A stretch of DNA of 64,000 nt from Locusta migratoria (GCA_026315105.1 CM048753.1:68487547-68551546), one strand, 5' to 3'. Shown: positions 10,067-21,730, counted from the first letter of the stretch. Made by a program: numbers and translations. Notes: generated from the sequence alone by a model not told the origin.

Positions 10067-10260
10067 TGCCGGCCGCGGTGGCCGAGCGGTCTGCGGCGCG
10101 CCAGTCACGGTCTGCACGACCACTATGGTCGGGGGTTCGAATCCCCCCTCGGGAATGGGTATTTGTGCCGTCCTTAGGGTTAGCTAGTTCATAACTAGTT
10201 TGTAACTTTAGGGACGACCTCGTAGTTAAGTCCCATAAGCTATACAAACATTTGAACATC
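10067..10260 (+). mobile_element. tRNA-derived SINE S1, full length
   Basis: Starts GCCGGCCGCGGTGGCCGAGC with an intact A box (TGGCCGAGCGG) and B box GGGTTCGAATCCC, ending CATTTGAACATC. Flanking direct repeats TAGGGGACCT (10057-10066) and TAGGGACCT (10261-10269) are a slightly decayed target duplication. This copy is a useful reference for the degenerate A box in the tandem array. Confidence 0.88.
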
Positions 10261-10310
10261 TAGGGACCTGAATATAGCACAGTGGAATGCCGAAACTGGT
10301 TGTCATACAC

Positions 10311-11273
10311 TACATCTACATCTACATAGATACTCTGCAAATCACATTTAAGTGCTTGGCAGAGAGTTCATTAACCACTTCCATAACTTTTCTCTACCGT
10401 TCCATTCTCTAATAGCGCGCGGGAAGAAAGAACACCTAAATCGTTCCGTTTTCGATCTGATTTCTCTTATTTTATTGGGATGGTCATGTCTCCCTAAGTA
10501 GGTGGGTGCTAACAAAATATTTTCGCATTCATAAGTAAAAGTCGGTGATTGAAAATTCGCAAACAGATCACGCCGCAAAAAATAACGTCTTTCTTTTAAT
10601 GATTTCCACTCCAATTCGTGAAACATATCTGTGACGCTTTCCGCCCCGTAAAGTGATAAAACAAAACGAGCTGCCCTTCTCTGAACCTTCTCAATATCTT
10701 CCGTCAGTCCCACCTGGTGAGGGTCCCACAACGGGCAACAGCACTCCAGGAGAGGACGCACAAGTGTGATGTAGGCAGTCTCTTTGGTGGCGCTGTTTCA
10801 TCTTTCGAAGCTTTCTGCAAATAAAACGTAATCTTTGGTTCGTCTTCCCCACAATATTTTCTGTGTGTTCTCTCCAGTCTAAGTTGTTCGTAATTGTAGC
10901 TCCTAGGAATTAGGTAGAATTTACGACCTTAAGGTTTGACTGATTTATCGCGTAATTGAAGTTCAGCGGATTTCTTTTAGTGGTCATGTGTATTACTTCA
11001 CACTTTTCTTTATGTAGTGTCAATTGCCAATTTTCGCACCATGTAGAAATTGTGTCTAAATCGCTTTGCAGTTGCTTTTGATCCTCTGTTGACTTCACTA
11101 ACCGATAAACGACAACATCATCCGCGAACAGTCTAAGGGAGCTATTCAGATTGTCCCCTAAATCGTTTATAAACACGAGGAAGAGTAGGGGACCTATAAC
11201 GTTTCCCTGTGTAACGCCAGATATCACTTCTGTTTTTCACGATGACTTACCGTCAGTTATTATACATACGGCT
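10311..11273 (-). mobile_element. (TAGATG)n-tailed non-LTR retrotransposon, 5'-truncated
   Basis: On minus the 3' end reads ATGTAGATGTAGTG. One of several copies in the window with this tail (also 15838, 16318, 18722 on minus; 27205 and 29284 on plus). The coding part is described separately. The shared C-terminal blocks R-P-x-L-E-C, W-D-P and V-Q-R-R-A-A-R-F-V place it near CR1/Jockey-type LINEs; the exact clade is not resolved here. Confidence 0.8.
10348..11227 (-). pseudogene. reverse transcriptase C-terminal half (CR1/Jockey-like), interrupted
   Basis: Two open pieces on minus. 11227-10910 holds motif B (V-T-Q-G-N-V-I-G-P-L-L-F) and motif C (F-A-D-D-V-V-V-Y), followed by W-Q-L-T-L-H-K-E-K-C. 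10761-10348 holds the thumb/C-terminal region (K-V-Q-R-R-A-A-R-F-V, L-A-P-T-Y-L, K-I-R-E-I-R). The 150-bp interval between them is out of frame. The catalytic aspartate pair survives, but fingers and endonuclease are missing. Confidence 0.8.
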
Positions 11274-11284
11274 GTTGGTATCTC

Positions 11285-11458
11285 GCCGCGGTGGAGTAGC
11301 CGAGCGGTCTAAAGCGTCTCGCTGCGGAGCGCGCCGTTACTCGCCGTGGAGGTTCGAGTCCTCCCTGGGGCATGGGAGTGTGTGTTTGTCCTTAGGTTAG
11401 TTTATCTAGGTTTAAGTAGTTTGTAAGCTACGGACTGATGACCACGCAGTTTGGTCCG

Positions 11459-11505
<47 letters not shown>

Positions 11506-11507
11506 AC
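11285..11507 (+). mobile_element. tRNA-derived SINE S2 with long poly(A) tail
   Basis: tRNA-like head with A box (GTAGCCGAGCGG) and B box GGTTCGAGTCC. The body is related to S1 (GGACTGATGACC...GTTTGGTCC) and ends in a run of about 42 A (11462-11503). Perfect 11-bp target duplication GTTGGTATCTC at 11274-11284 and 11508-11518. The long pure tail suggests a young insertion. Confidence 0.92.
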
Positions 11508-11532
11508 GTTGGTATCTCAGTTATCCTATACA

Positions 11533-12320
11533 TCTTATACATATTATAAATGCGAAAGTTTGTATGTTTGTTACCGCATCACGCTAAAACTGCGGCATTG
11601 TTTTAGATGAAATTTCATACAGAGATTTCTTATGTCTTGGATTAGGACATAGGCTACTTTTCAAAATGTTTATTACAAGTTATTTATTTGAAATATATCC
11701 ATAGAAATACGTAACGGTTGTAAGAAAGTTTTAATACAACAGCATAGGTGCTATGTAGTGTATGTCATGTTTAGCTGCGTGGGTTAACGCATCATGTCAG
11801 AAACTTCCATTATCGTGGGGAATGGTTCGCGTCCTGCTATAGTGAAATTTTTTTTCTTTGTTGTTGTTAACTTTTCTACTTTCGAATATACAAAAAGATT
11901 CTGTGATACTGCCAAAACGGCTTAACTGACATATAATTACATACACAATAAATATGAATGTTGGCGTTTATACCGCATTCATTTTCATTTGTTGTAACAA
12001 ATGAAGGAAGTATGTATATAATTTGAAGACTAAATAAAATATGCTCTAAGTACCATGGCAAGAAAAAACATTGACGTTTTGTGTAGAATGGGATCTAGAT
12101 ACCAAGCTCTATTTTGTGTACAAAGCGCGAACCGCCACGTATAAATAGCGTACGTAAACTGGGACGTTTTGCAATAGATTTTTGGCTCTCCATCCGTTCC
12201 AAGACAATTATATATTCCGTGCTAACAATGTCGCAAACAGTCATGTAGTTATTTATGCCCTTTCTTGGCACTTTAATGACTGACTATTGAACCGCAGGTA
12301 ACACCACGGGGAGCAGCTAG
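11533..12320 (+). mobile_element. non-autonomous Helitron-like element
   Basis: Starts A|TCTTATACATATTATAAATG and ends GGGGAGCAGCTAG|T, giving TC...CTAG termini between host A and T. The first part (GCGAAAGTTTGTATGTTTGTTA) is a phrase common at the start of insect Helitrons in my recollection. 788 bp, no coding frame. Related host sequence (TATACATACGGCTGTT) occurs on both sides. Confidence 0.65.
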
Positions 12321-12359
12321 TTATACATACGGCTGTTTTGGTATCTCAGTTCCTTCAGA

Positions 12360-13625
12360 TATCAGCAACTGTATTCCTTACATTTACGGCAACCGTCCTC
12401 ATGGACTGAAGTTTACATGTACATAATTTCTTGAAGATTGGAACAAAACTGTAGATTTGTATGCCACACTTACAAACATATGGAAACTCTGCTTTATATA
12501 TTAGACATGTTTTGCACTACCTTTATATTCACATAGAATACAGTTTAAAAAATACGCAGTCAGATTAACGTAATGTTGTGCAAAGGCATTCAGGTAGAAC
12601 AAGTTGAAACACATTCAGTTACATTTTATTCAAGTAGCGTCAGTCAGCTCCATTTGTTAGATCTTATGGTAAAACACGTAACTTTCGCAGCAGACGTACA
12701 TTTTGTAAAAGCGAAGGACAAGCAAGAAACTTTCAGATTAGAGATTAGATTAGATTAGTTTTTCGTTCGGTAGATCCATGTTGAGAAGATCCTCTTGGAT
12801 GTGGAACATTTCAAGAAACAAAATTTACAAGTTGAATAATAGATAATACTAATAATATAGTAAATAGAGATAATATAGTAAATAGTGATACATACATTTT
12901 TAAGTTGGTTTTTATTTTTTATTTATTTATTTTTTTAGATTGAGAACATGCATCATTTGGTACAATTTAGAAATTCGCTAATGGAATAGAAGGAGTTGGC
13001 CATTAGAAAGCCTTTCAGGTTCATCCCAAACTGATCTTTATTTGTAGCCAAACTTTTTGTACTTGATGGTAAATTATTGGTTGTCCGCCAACACACAATA
13101 GGTACCGCAACCCACAGCTTTGGAAACAGTGATTTTTAAAGCATAACTTCTGCAACTCGGAGACTGAAATCTTATTCAGTGTCGCTTGTAAAAGAAATTA
13201 CGGCGGCAATGAGCATAAGAGTAAGAGGCGACGTAAACTGAGTTTCCAGCGCTGAGTAGAAAGAGAACCGTGGAAGACTCGTGATGAAAACGAGATGGGG
13301 CCGCTCATTTAATTTGCACGCTGAAGAACGGCTCGACTTGCGGGACCCAAACGAGAAAGTATTCTGCGGGGCGGGGTGGAGTCCCGTGAAGAAATTCAGT
13401 TTCATTACGCGCGGCTAATTAGGGTGTAACGCCTCTTACTAGCTGGCACGTGGCGTGAAAACTTTTTAATATCTCGCCGCTGCCTCTGCTGCTGCGTGGT
13501 CCGGCGTTATATTAAAGTCCTGACCGTCGGCCACTGCATGGAAACGTTCGCCGACCGACCGCTGGGGTCAGCGGGAAAGAGTCAGGCATTCCCTAAACGC
13601 TCGACACCTTTGGGGTATACCCGAT
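12360..13625 (+). repeat. 1.25-kb segmental direct duplication, copy A
   Basis: Matches 14515-15790 over nearly its whole length with scattered substitutions and small indels (offset about 2.16 kb). It contains a Helitron-like minus 5' end near 12505, an (ATTAG)n-like run (about 12737-12760) that may be the tail of a minus LINE, and a GC-richer end. Frames inside differ between copies, so coding is unlikely. Confidence 0.85.
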
Positions 13626-13754
13626 ACGGACCGGGTAGGAGGAAATCGTGTAGGAACCACAGACCAAAGTAGGCTGCGCGTCTCACTACATTGGTTAAAA
13701 CATTTAGGGGATCAGCTGAGATAACTAGGATCTTAAGAATCGTCATCGTCAGAA

Positions 13755-14135
13755 TTGAAACAGCACCACTCCTTTTCCCTGTGTAATGTTACGCCTGGAT
13801 AATTGAACGACGCGACAGCATCAAGAATCACCTTACATTTTTCTACATTGAGAGCTACTGCCATTCTTCACACCAACTAGAAATTTTGTCTAAATCATCC
13901 TGTGCGCTATTACAGCCAGTTAAAGACGACACCCTCCCATATACCACAGCATCACCAGCAAACACCCGCAAATTACAATGTCCATCAGATCATTTATATA
14001 GATAGAAAATAATAGCGGTCCTATTACACTCCCCTGGGGCACGCCTGGCGATACACTCGTCTCTGATGAACACTCGCCGTCGAGAATAACGTACTGCATT
14101 CTATTACTTAGGAAGTATGAGACCACATCGTCATT
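13755..14135 (-). pseudogene. reverse transcriptase fragment (CR1/Jockey-like), frameshifted
   Basis: On minus, motif B G-V-P-Q-G-S-V-I-G-P-L is clear at about 14050-14015. Motif C follows in another frame as F-A-G-D instead of F-A-D-D, so a catalytic Asp is mutated as well as the frame shifted. Sequence beyond 13920 has the expected post-motif-C region with stops. It is a different subfamily from the (TAGATG)n copies. Confidence 0.75.
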
Positions 14136-14514
14136 TACTAGTAAAGGTTGCCTCCAACGGTGGCAGAAACGTCGGTAGATTTCATAAAATTGATAAACAG
14201 TGCTATTAGGACGCTGTGTAAAATTATATGGCCACAGACAGTGATGTGGTGATGCGTTTATTGACGCGTTTCGATTAAATCATCTGCAGAATCTGTAAAG
14301 CTTCAAACATCAGTAAGCCTGGTGTCACAAAAAGATAGAGAACTGTATGGACAAAAGAGATACTGAAGTACATTACAAACACAGCTATCTTAACTACATG
14401 CCGTGGAGGGGGGTTAACATAATAAAATTGTATGGCGTCAATGCCCTGCTGAAAATGAACGACATTGTCGCAAAAGGCAGCAGTTTTTCGCGCATCTCAT
14501 TGTTTATGACGTCA
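14136..14514. other. spacer with a hammerhead-like phrase
   Basis: Holds a GCGTTTCGATTAAATCATCT phrase (about 14249-14273) similar to the TTTCG...TCATCAG motif seen elsewhere. No coding signal. Confidence 0.4.
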
Positions 14515-15790
14515 TATCTCGCGAACTATATATCGTATGTGATTCTTACACTTACGGCGACCGTCCTTATGGACTGAAGGTTAAGTGTACAAAAAAAGTG
14601 GAACAAAACTGTAGATTTGTATGCAACACGTACAAACATACGGACCCTCTGCTTTATATATTAGATAGGTTTTGCAATACCTTTACATTCACATAGAATA
14701 CAGTTAAAAATACGCAGTCAGATTAACATAATGTTGTGGAAGGTCATTCAGATAGAACAAGTTGAAACACATTCAGTTACATTTCATTCAAGTAGCGTCA
14801 GTCAGTTACATTTGTTAGATCTTATGGTAAAACACTCAACTTTCACAGCAGACGTAAATTTTGTAAGAGAGAAGGACAAGCAAGAAACTTTCAGATTAGA
14901 GATTAGATTAGATTAGTTTTTCGTTCGGTAGATCCATGTTGAGAAGATCGTCTTGGATGTGGAACATTTCAAGAAACAAAATTGACAAGTTGAATAATAG
15001 ATAATACTAATAATATAGTAAATAGTGATAATATAGTAAATAGTGATACATACATTTTTAAGTTGGTTTTTATTTTTTATTTATTTATTTTTTTAGATTG
15101 AGAACATGCATTATTTGGTACAATTTAGAAATTCACTAATGGAATAGAAGGAGTTGGCCATTAGAAAGCCTTTCAGGTTCATCCCAAACTGATCTTTATT
15201 TGTAGCCAAACGTTTTGTACTTGATGGTAAATTATTGGTTGTCCGCCAACACACAATAGATACCGCAACCCACAGTTTTGGAAACAATGATTTTAAAGCA
15301 CAACTTCAGCAACTCGGAGCCTGAAATCTTATTCATTGTCGCTTGCAAAAGAAATTACGGCGGCAATGAGCATAAGAGTAAGAGGCGACGTAAACTGAGT
15401 TTCCAGCGCCAAGTAGAAGAGAACCGTGGAAGACTCGTGATGAAAATGAGATGGGCCGCTCATTTAATTTACTCGCTAAAGAACGGCTCAACTTGCGCGC
15501 TCCAAACGAGAAAGTATTCTGCGGGGTGGGTCGGAGTCCCGTGAAGAAATTCAGTTTCATTACGCGCGGCTAATTAGGGTGTAACGCCTCTTATTAGCTA
15601 ATGCGTGGCGTGAAAACTTTTTAATACCTCGCCGCTGCCTCTGCTGCTGCGTGGTCCGGCGTTATGTTAAAGTCCTGACCGGGGGCCTCTGCAGGGAAAC
15701 GTTCGCTGACCGACCGCTGGGGTCAGCGGTGATGCCCGGGGAAACAGCCAGGCATTCGATAAACGCTCGCCACCTTTGTCTTGGGGTATA
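14515..15790 (+). repeat. 1.25-kb segmental direct duplication, copy B
   Basis: Partner of 12360-13625. The Helitron-like minus 5' end recurs at about 14665. Similarity stops near 15790, after GGGGTATAC. Confidence 0.85.
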
Positions 15791-15837
15791 CGCGATATTT
15801 ATTCGCAAATCTAGATTTCGACCACTGTGTGGTTATT

Positions 15838-16020
15838 CTACATCTACATACATACTCCGCAATCCACCGTAAGGCGCGTGGCGGAGAGTACACTGTACCA
15901 CTACTAGGCATTTCCTTTCCTACTCAACTCCCAAAAAGAACGAGGCAAAAAACAATGCCTACATCCCTCCCTACGAGCCCTAATTTCTCTTATCCCTTAT
16001 CGAGCATATATTGTTGGCCC
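15838..16020 (-). mobile_element. (TAGATG)n LINE, 3' end only
   Basis: Left edge TCTACATCTACATACATACT is the antisense tail. The next roughly 170 bp match the 3' end of the copy at 16318. Only the final codons and UTR remain. Confidence 0.75.
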
Positions 16021-16317
16021 ACTTAAGTAGTGACAATCTTTTTCTTTTTGTTGGTACAATAGTTCTGGATTTTTATCTTTAAGCAACTTTTATTGGAAAA
16101 AATTAACATAAATTTCCCTTCTTCAGAGAATAAACCAGATTTTGTCTTTATTCTAGTTCAGTGTCCTCTTTTAACTGTTATACAACATTTTTGGCGGTTT
16201 ATTTTCGTAAAAAGAATTGCAACCTGATGTCTATATGTTTTTTTTAATAATTCCAAAACTAGTTTTCGAGCCACTGTAGGCTGATATTCAACGGGTCTGC
16301 GCTCTCGGGTCAATGTT
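16021..16317. repeat. dispersed repeat, paralogue of 37265-37356 plus 38476-38590
   Basis: Matches two blocks that flank the Helitron-like element at 37357-38475. Here the join (about 16095-16110, TATTGGAAAAAATTAACATA) is uninterrupted, serving as the empty site. Confidence 0.75.
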
Positions 16318-16802
16318 CTACATCTACATCTACATACATACTCCGCAATTCACCGTAAGGTGCGTGGCAGATGGTACACTGTCCCATTACTAGGAATTTC
16401 GTTTCCTATTCCACTCACAAATAGAACGAGACAAAAAAGAATGCCTCTATCCCTCCGTACGAGTCCTAATTTCTCTTATCTTGTCTTTGTGATCTTTACG
16501 CGAAATGTAAGTAGGCGGCAGCAATATCGTACTACACTCGGCTTCAAATTCCGGCCCTCTAAATTTACTCAACAGAAATCCACGAAAAGAACGTCGTCTT
16601 TCTTCCAGCGATCCCCAATTGAGTTGCCGGAGCATTTCCGTGACACTCACGCATTGGTCGAACCTACCAGTAACAAACCTAGCTGCTCGTCTCTGAACCG
16701 CCTCTATGTCTTCCTTTAAACTGATCTGCTGCGGGTCCCAAACACTTGAGCAATACTCAAGACGTGGTCGTACAAACGTTTTATATGCGGTCTCCTTTAC
16801 AG
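16318..16802 (-). mobile_element. (TAGATG)n LINE, C-terminal RT fragment
   Basis: Tail TCTACATCTACATACATACT at the left. On minus, 16650-16447 reads S-V-T-E-M-L-R-Q-L-N-W, L-P-P-T-Y-I-S-R-K-D and K-I-R-E-I-R, nearly identical to the plus copy at 28678-29284. The 5' truncation is at about 16802. Confidence 0.82.
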
Positions 16803-17200
16803 ATGAAGTACATTATCAATGCTAAAGTAAATACAAAAAAACCAGTTAGAATAACGTACATGTCACGTTATAGACCAATTGTACAAGTTTCAGTTAAAGT
16901 CAATGATAAAAACATACCTTAAAAACAATTAAAATACTTAGAACGCCTCGACCTCCATGTTGGAGGTTGCATTTGTACTGACGCAGCTGTTACAATTCTT
17001 ACGCAGTTGACATCAGCATGCGTCATTTGCGACTAAGGCGCCCTCTTTAAACTTTCATATAAAAAACAAATTCATGTGAGGTATATTTATGGTAGAAATA
17101 GTTACGTTTTACTGTAATTTTAGTAGGCACTTTAACTCTAAACTGTTTACTGTTTATATATAATTGGTGGTAAAAATGTGTACTAATTGGTGTCTTAATA
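16803..17200. other. unassigned A/T-rich sequence
   Basis: No recognised repeat or coding signal. Confidence 0.4.
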
Positions 17201-17202
17201 TA

Positions 17203-17410
17203 CAGGGTGTTTCACGAAGTGTGTTTGCCTCTGTAACTTGTAAAATAATAGGTGACGGGACATTTTAATGCAGTAGGTCAACACAAGAAATGTTACACAT
17301 TCTGCGGAGCTATGAACATAGTTTATTGTATCATTTTCCAAAGCTCCGCAGAAAGTGTAACATTTCTTGTGTTGAACTACCGCATTAAAAAAACGTAGTG
17401 AAACACCCTG
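17203..17410. mobile_element. MITE, Tc1/mariner type
   Basis: 208-bp element with perfect 13-bp inverted ends CAGGGTGTTTCAC / GTGAAACACCCTG and TA on both sides (17201-17202, 17411-17412), the target duplication typical of Tc1/mariner. Inner arms (AAGAAATGTTACA...TGCGGAGCT and reverse complement) extend the hairpin. No coding frame. Confidence 0.9.
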
Positions 17411-17765
17411 TATATCAAAACTTCTTCATTGGATTCTTTGATCAGAGAATGCTAATTATACTTTATTATATCGATATATTCACAGTTCACATTTAAAAAT
17501 AGTTCAGTCTTACATCACTTTATATAAAAATCCAAATGGAGACTGTTTTTTAATTGTTCATTTTAGCTTTTTCCTTTTTAGGAGGCACATGTAACACAAC
17601 AGGATCGAAACTCTGCAAGATACGGGTACCTTTTTAAGATTTCAAAGTCACTACCCCCTCCAATGCCTTGTGAGTGATGCAGGGTATGAGTCCTATGTTG
17701 TTTGAGGTGAACAAGTTTTACTGCAACTTTTTTTGTAATCTGATTTGATTTTTCCAAATATTCAT
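17411..17765. other. unassigned spacer
   Basis: A/T-rich; nothing recognised. Confidence 0.4.
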
Positions 17766-17975
17766 GAAAACACTGTCAATAAAATTCATCTGGGTATGAG
17801 ACTGCGTCGTCAATTTTATAAACTCTACCGACTTTTCGGCCACTGTTGCAGGCGGCCATCATCAGGGTCTGTGCCAGACTCAGACACAGACCCTGATGAA
17901 GGCCGCCTGCAGCAACGGCTGAAACGCCAGCAGATTTTATAATACCCCGAAGACTTTTATTGACTGTGACAACCG
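17766..17975. repeat. foldback with opposed hammerhead-like motifs
   Basis: Two arms of about 100 bp in inverted orientation begin with GTCAATAAAA and end with CTTTTATTGAC, meeting near CCAGACTCAGACACAGACCC. The plus arm contains CTGATGA (17893-17899), 21 nt, then GAAAC (17921-17925). The minus arm contains the same arrangement at 17865-17834. A single arm recurs at about 37450-37560. Confidence 0.7.
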
Positions 17976-18059
17976 TCGCGAAAGCCTACACTTGCATTCC
18001 TTTTAAGTCCCTTGTCCTGTAGAGATGGCAGGACATCAGTTGAAACTCACCAGATAATT

Positions 18060-18712
18060 TTTAACTAAACTGACAGTTGTGGACGCTAACCCCTCATTCT
18101 CCACCCCCTCCCCCTCCCTTCAACCCCTGTAGAAGTTTCCGCAGACACCCGCGGCCCAGATAAAAGGCTCCGTGTTATCGCGACCCCTCCAGAGCGCTAG
18201 TATCGCTGGCACCAGTGGCGGCTACTGGTGCCAGTAGTGGCGCTAATTGCTCGTTAGCCACCGTTTCTGCTCGCCCCGCAGGAGGGAAATATCGCCACTG
18301 TTAACGAGCCAAGTTCCGTCGCTCCTCACGGCTCAGTACTTGGCCCTGCCGTCCGCGCCCCGGCTGGTGAATTTAATAGCGAAAGGCTTCCTCTGGCTAA
18401 TAGGTCCTCTCTCTGTCCCGAGACGTTCCTTCTGTAGCGAGAGTCGTGAAAGGGCCGCGTCTTCTAGCCCACTTTCGTAGTTGAAGATTTCGTGGATCGC
18501 TAATGTAGCAACTTCCTGTACGTCTCATCTCTGTGATGTTGTAGGGATACATCGCAAAGGGTACAATCGAACCGTTCTGTTTTATTTCATCTGGAACAAC
18601 AACTCCTTTTCCGCTTCAATTTTCTCGTCCTGAAATGGCTCTATTGTTGCAGAGCAGTAAAGTGCAGTAAAGTGTGAAAAATAAATTAGTGAAATGAAAT
18701 TGAAACTCAAAA
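18060..18712 (+). repeat. 0.65-kb segmental direct duplication, copy A
   Basis: Matches 19603-20200 (offset about 1.54 kb), including CAGATAAAAGGC, CTGCTCGCCCCGCAGGAGG and GGGTACAATCGAA. CpG-rich. Open frames in the two copies share some peptide text but differ by indels, and I do not consider this evidence of coding. Confidence 0.85.
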
Positions 18713-18721
18713 CTTTCTACT

Positions 18722-19602
18722 GTCTACATCTACATCTACATGGGATACTCTGCAAATCACATTTAAGTGCCTGGCAGAGGGTTCATCGAACCACCTTTAT
18801 ACTATTTATCTCCCATTCCATTCTCGAATAGCACACGGGAAGAAAGAACACCTAAATCTCTCTCTTCAAGCTCTGATTTCTCGTATTTTATTCTGATGAT
18901 CTTTTCTACCTGTGTAAGTGGGAGTCAAAAATCCTCAGATCCAGTATCATTTCCGTGATGCAGTCTCCCCTGTATCGTGACAATACGAAACGAGCTGCCC
19001 TTCTTTGGACTCTTTCAATGTCCTCCGTCAAACCCACCTGATAAGGATCCCACACTGGGCAGCAATACTCCAATAAAGGATGGACAAGCGTAATGTATGC
19101 AGTTTCTTTAGTGGTTCTGTTGCATCTTTTAAGGGTTCTGCCAATAAAACGCCTTTCCCTGGTTCGCCTTTCCCACGAAATTATCTACGAGTTCTTTCCA
19201 TTTTAAGTTCAAATGTTCGTATAGTTTATGGGACTTAACTACGGGGTCATCAGTCCCTAAACTTACAAACTACTAATGAAGTAGCTAACACTACGGACGG
19301 CACAAATATCCATGCCCGAGGTTGGATTCGAACCCCTGACTGTAGTGGCCGTGCAGACCGTGACTGGAGCGCCTCAGTCCTCTCGGCCACCGCGGCCGTT
19401 AAGTCTGAACTAATAGTAATTCCTAGGTATTTTGTGGAGTTTACGGCCTTCACATTCGATTGATTTATCTTGTAAACAAAGTTTATCGGATTTCTTTTCA
19501 TACTCATTTGGAGTACTTCACACTTCTGATTATTTAGAGTCAATTGCCAATTTTTACACCACACTGATATCTTATTCAGATAGTTCTGTAGTTGGTTAAG
19601 TA
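18722..19602 (-). mobile_element. (TAGATG)n LINE with nested SINE
   Basis: Antisense tail TCTACATCTACATCTACATG at the left. On minus the upstream part encodes W-C-K-N-W-Q-L-T-L-N (19564-19434 region), matching the 10.9-11.2 kb copy. Interrupted by an S1 SINE at 19209-19398. It lies exactly between copies A and B of the segmental duplication. Confidence 0.8.
19209..19398 (-). mobile_element. tRNA-derived SINE S1
   Basis: Full-length minus copy ending in CCACCGCGGCCG. TTAAGT at 19203-19208 and 19399-19404 is a short candidate target duplication. Younger than the LINE it splits. Confidence 0.85.
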
Positions 19603-20200
19603 AAATGGCAGTTGTAGAGCCTAACCCCTCGTTCTGTACCCTATCGTCCGCCTCCCTTTAACCCCTGGAGAAGTTTACGCAGACACCCGCTGCCCAGATA
19701 AAAGGCGCCGCGTTATCGCGACCCCTTCAGTGGCTACTGGCGCCAGTAGTGGCGCTAATTGCTCGTTACGCCACCGTTTCTGCTCGCCCCGCAGGAGGCA
19801 AGTATCGCGAGTCTTAACGAGCCGAGTTCTGCCGCTCCTCACGGCTCAGTACTTAGCCCAGCCGTCCGCGCCCCAGCTAGTGAATTTAACAGCGAAAGGC
19901 TTCTTCTCGCTAATAGGTCCTCTTAATAGGTCCTCTCTGTGTCCCGAGACGTTCTTCTGTAGCGGCAGTCGTGAAAAGGGCCGTGTCTTTTCGGCCACTT
20001 TCATAGTTGAAGATTTCATGGATGGACGTTGTACAAATACTTCGCAAAGGGTACAATCGAAGGGTTCTGTTTTATTTCATCTGGAAACAGCAACTCCTTT
20101 TCCGCTTCTATTATCTCGCCGTGAATGGCTCTACTGTCGAGTGCAGTAAAGTGTGTAAAAAATTTGTAAAATAAAATGCAGTAATAAATGAAAAGTGAAT
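19603..20200 (+). repeat. 0.65-kb segmental direct duplication, copy B
   Basis: Partner of 18060-18712. Contains its own small internal duplication AATAGGTCCTCTT/AATAGGTCCTCTC (about 19910-19942). Confidence 0.85.
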
Positions 20201-21512
20201 AACACATGAAATAAAAATGGTAGTTTAGTTCAGAGGCACAGCCGAGTACAAACCTGCGACTGCATTCCGATAGTGCATCAACCAGCTAACGCTGCAGATT
20301 CAGCGCCAGCTATTCACATTGAAACTCGTCCATTGATTGTGTTGTTCGTGTTCCATTTCGACTTATTCATTAACCTTAAGTGTTTCTGCACCATTAATGT
20401 CATCTATCTGTGTGTTAATTCTTTTTATTAATGATCAATGCCCCATGTTTATATATGTTTGCCCCATATTTATATATGTTCCCACCCTTGTGATTGAACT
20501 TGTGTGTTCATGTTAATGTGGAAGGTTGCTCTTAATACTGACTGACTGCCGTGCATGGCTTCGTCTGTCGTCTGCGCTGGCGTCTGCTGGCTGGCCAGAG
20601 ACAAGCTTACTTGGCAAGGTGGCGAGGTGGCCGTGTTCTTAGTGTCTCTGGGAGCGGTTGTAGGGGGAATTGTCTTGGCCAGGGTAGCAAGGGTTGGGAA
20701 ACACTAGTCTCTGAACGTACGCTGCGTCGCTTTTAGCGCGCTCTACGTCCAGTGTATGTGGGGGAACGTCTTTCCGTGGCCTTAGAGCTTTAGCCTTCAC
20801 TGTTCATTCTGGCTCCGACGACTGAGGAAGTAAGTACTGCACCGAATCGTGCTGAGGGGAAGGCATGCTGTTAGGACTTTGATTTATTTGTGATCAGGCA
20901 GTCTTGGTTTTTCAGTGATAGTTCTTTTCAGTTATTCTTTCGCTACGCTAGGCGAACTGTTTCTTAATTTGCAAAACTCGAGTAAATTCAGTGTAAATTT
21001 ATTATTTGCATTTTCATTCCAGTGATGATTATGAGTCCGGTTTTGCTCAAGTTACAATACACGTGCCTTCAGCCTTGGTATAAACCTAGTGTGTCTGAAT
21101 TTCCTTCGTGTTTTTAACTACCGTTTTTGTGTCGTTTCTGTATATGCAAGTATGATAAATATTCCTCAGATTTTTTGAATTGATTCATCTTTCCTATCTT
21201 GTATGACCGATAGCAGCATGTTCTTTTGTAAAGGTCATTACTTTAGTCTTCAGCCAAGCTTTAGTTAATACTAGTTTTCTCCCATGCGAATTCTGTCATG
21301 TGCTTAACTCGTTTATGCTAAATTAATTTCTGTTTGTAATGCTATGAATTTCAGCTTGGTGGCACAGCATGTGGTACTTAAGAATAGTGAGCCGCTGCCT
21401 CCCCACACATGATTTCGTTTACTGCACAGTATATTGAAAAAATTGTGATCAAGACGCCCGCCATCTCGTCAAGACGCCATCAACACCTCATTTTGCTGCT
21501 GCTTTCAAGTGT
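20201..21512. other. unassigned sequence
   Basis: GC-richer part at 20550-20850, A/T-rich elsewhere. A GAGGAAGTAAGT phrase (about 20823) resembles a splice donor, but nothing supports an exon. No recognised family. Confidence 0.4.
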
Positions 21513-21523
21513 TTCTGGGGAGT

Positions 21524-21719
21524 TGTTTCAAATGTTTGTATAGCTTATAGGACCCAACTACGGGGTCATCAGTCCCTAAACTTACAAACCACTTACGAAC
21601 CAGCTAATACTAAGGATGGCACAAATATCCATGCCCGAGGGTGGATTCGAACCCCCGACCGCAGCGACCATGCAGACCGTGACTGGAGCGCCTCAGTCCC
21701 CTCGGCCACTGCGGCCGGC
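21524..21719 (-). mobile_element. tRNA-derived SINE S1, full length
   Basis: Minus copy with perfect 11-bp target duplication TTCTGGGGAGT at 21513-21523 and 21720-21730. B box present (reverse complement GGATTCGAACCCCC). Confidence 0.92.
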
Positions 21720-21730
21720 TTCTGGGGAGT

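Noticed and set aside
18247..20149. Paired CpG-rich frames at 18.25 and 19.73 kb as duplicated exons
   Set aside because: Frames are broken by indels between the copies and show no known domain; the duplication itself explains the similarity.
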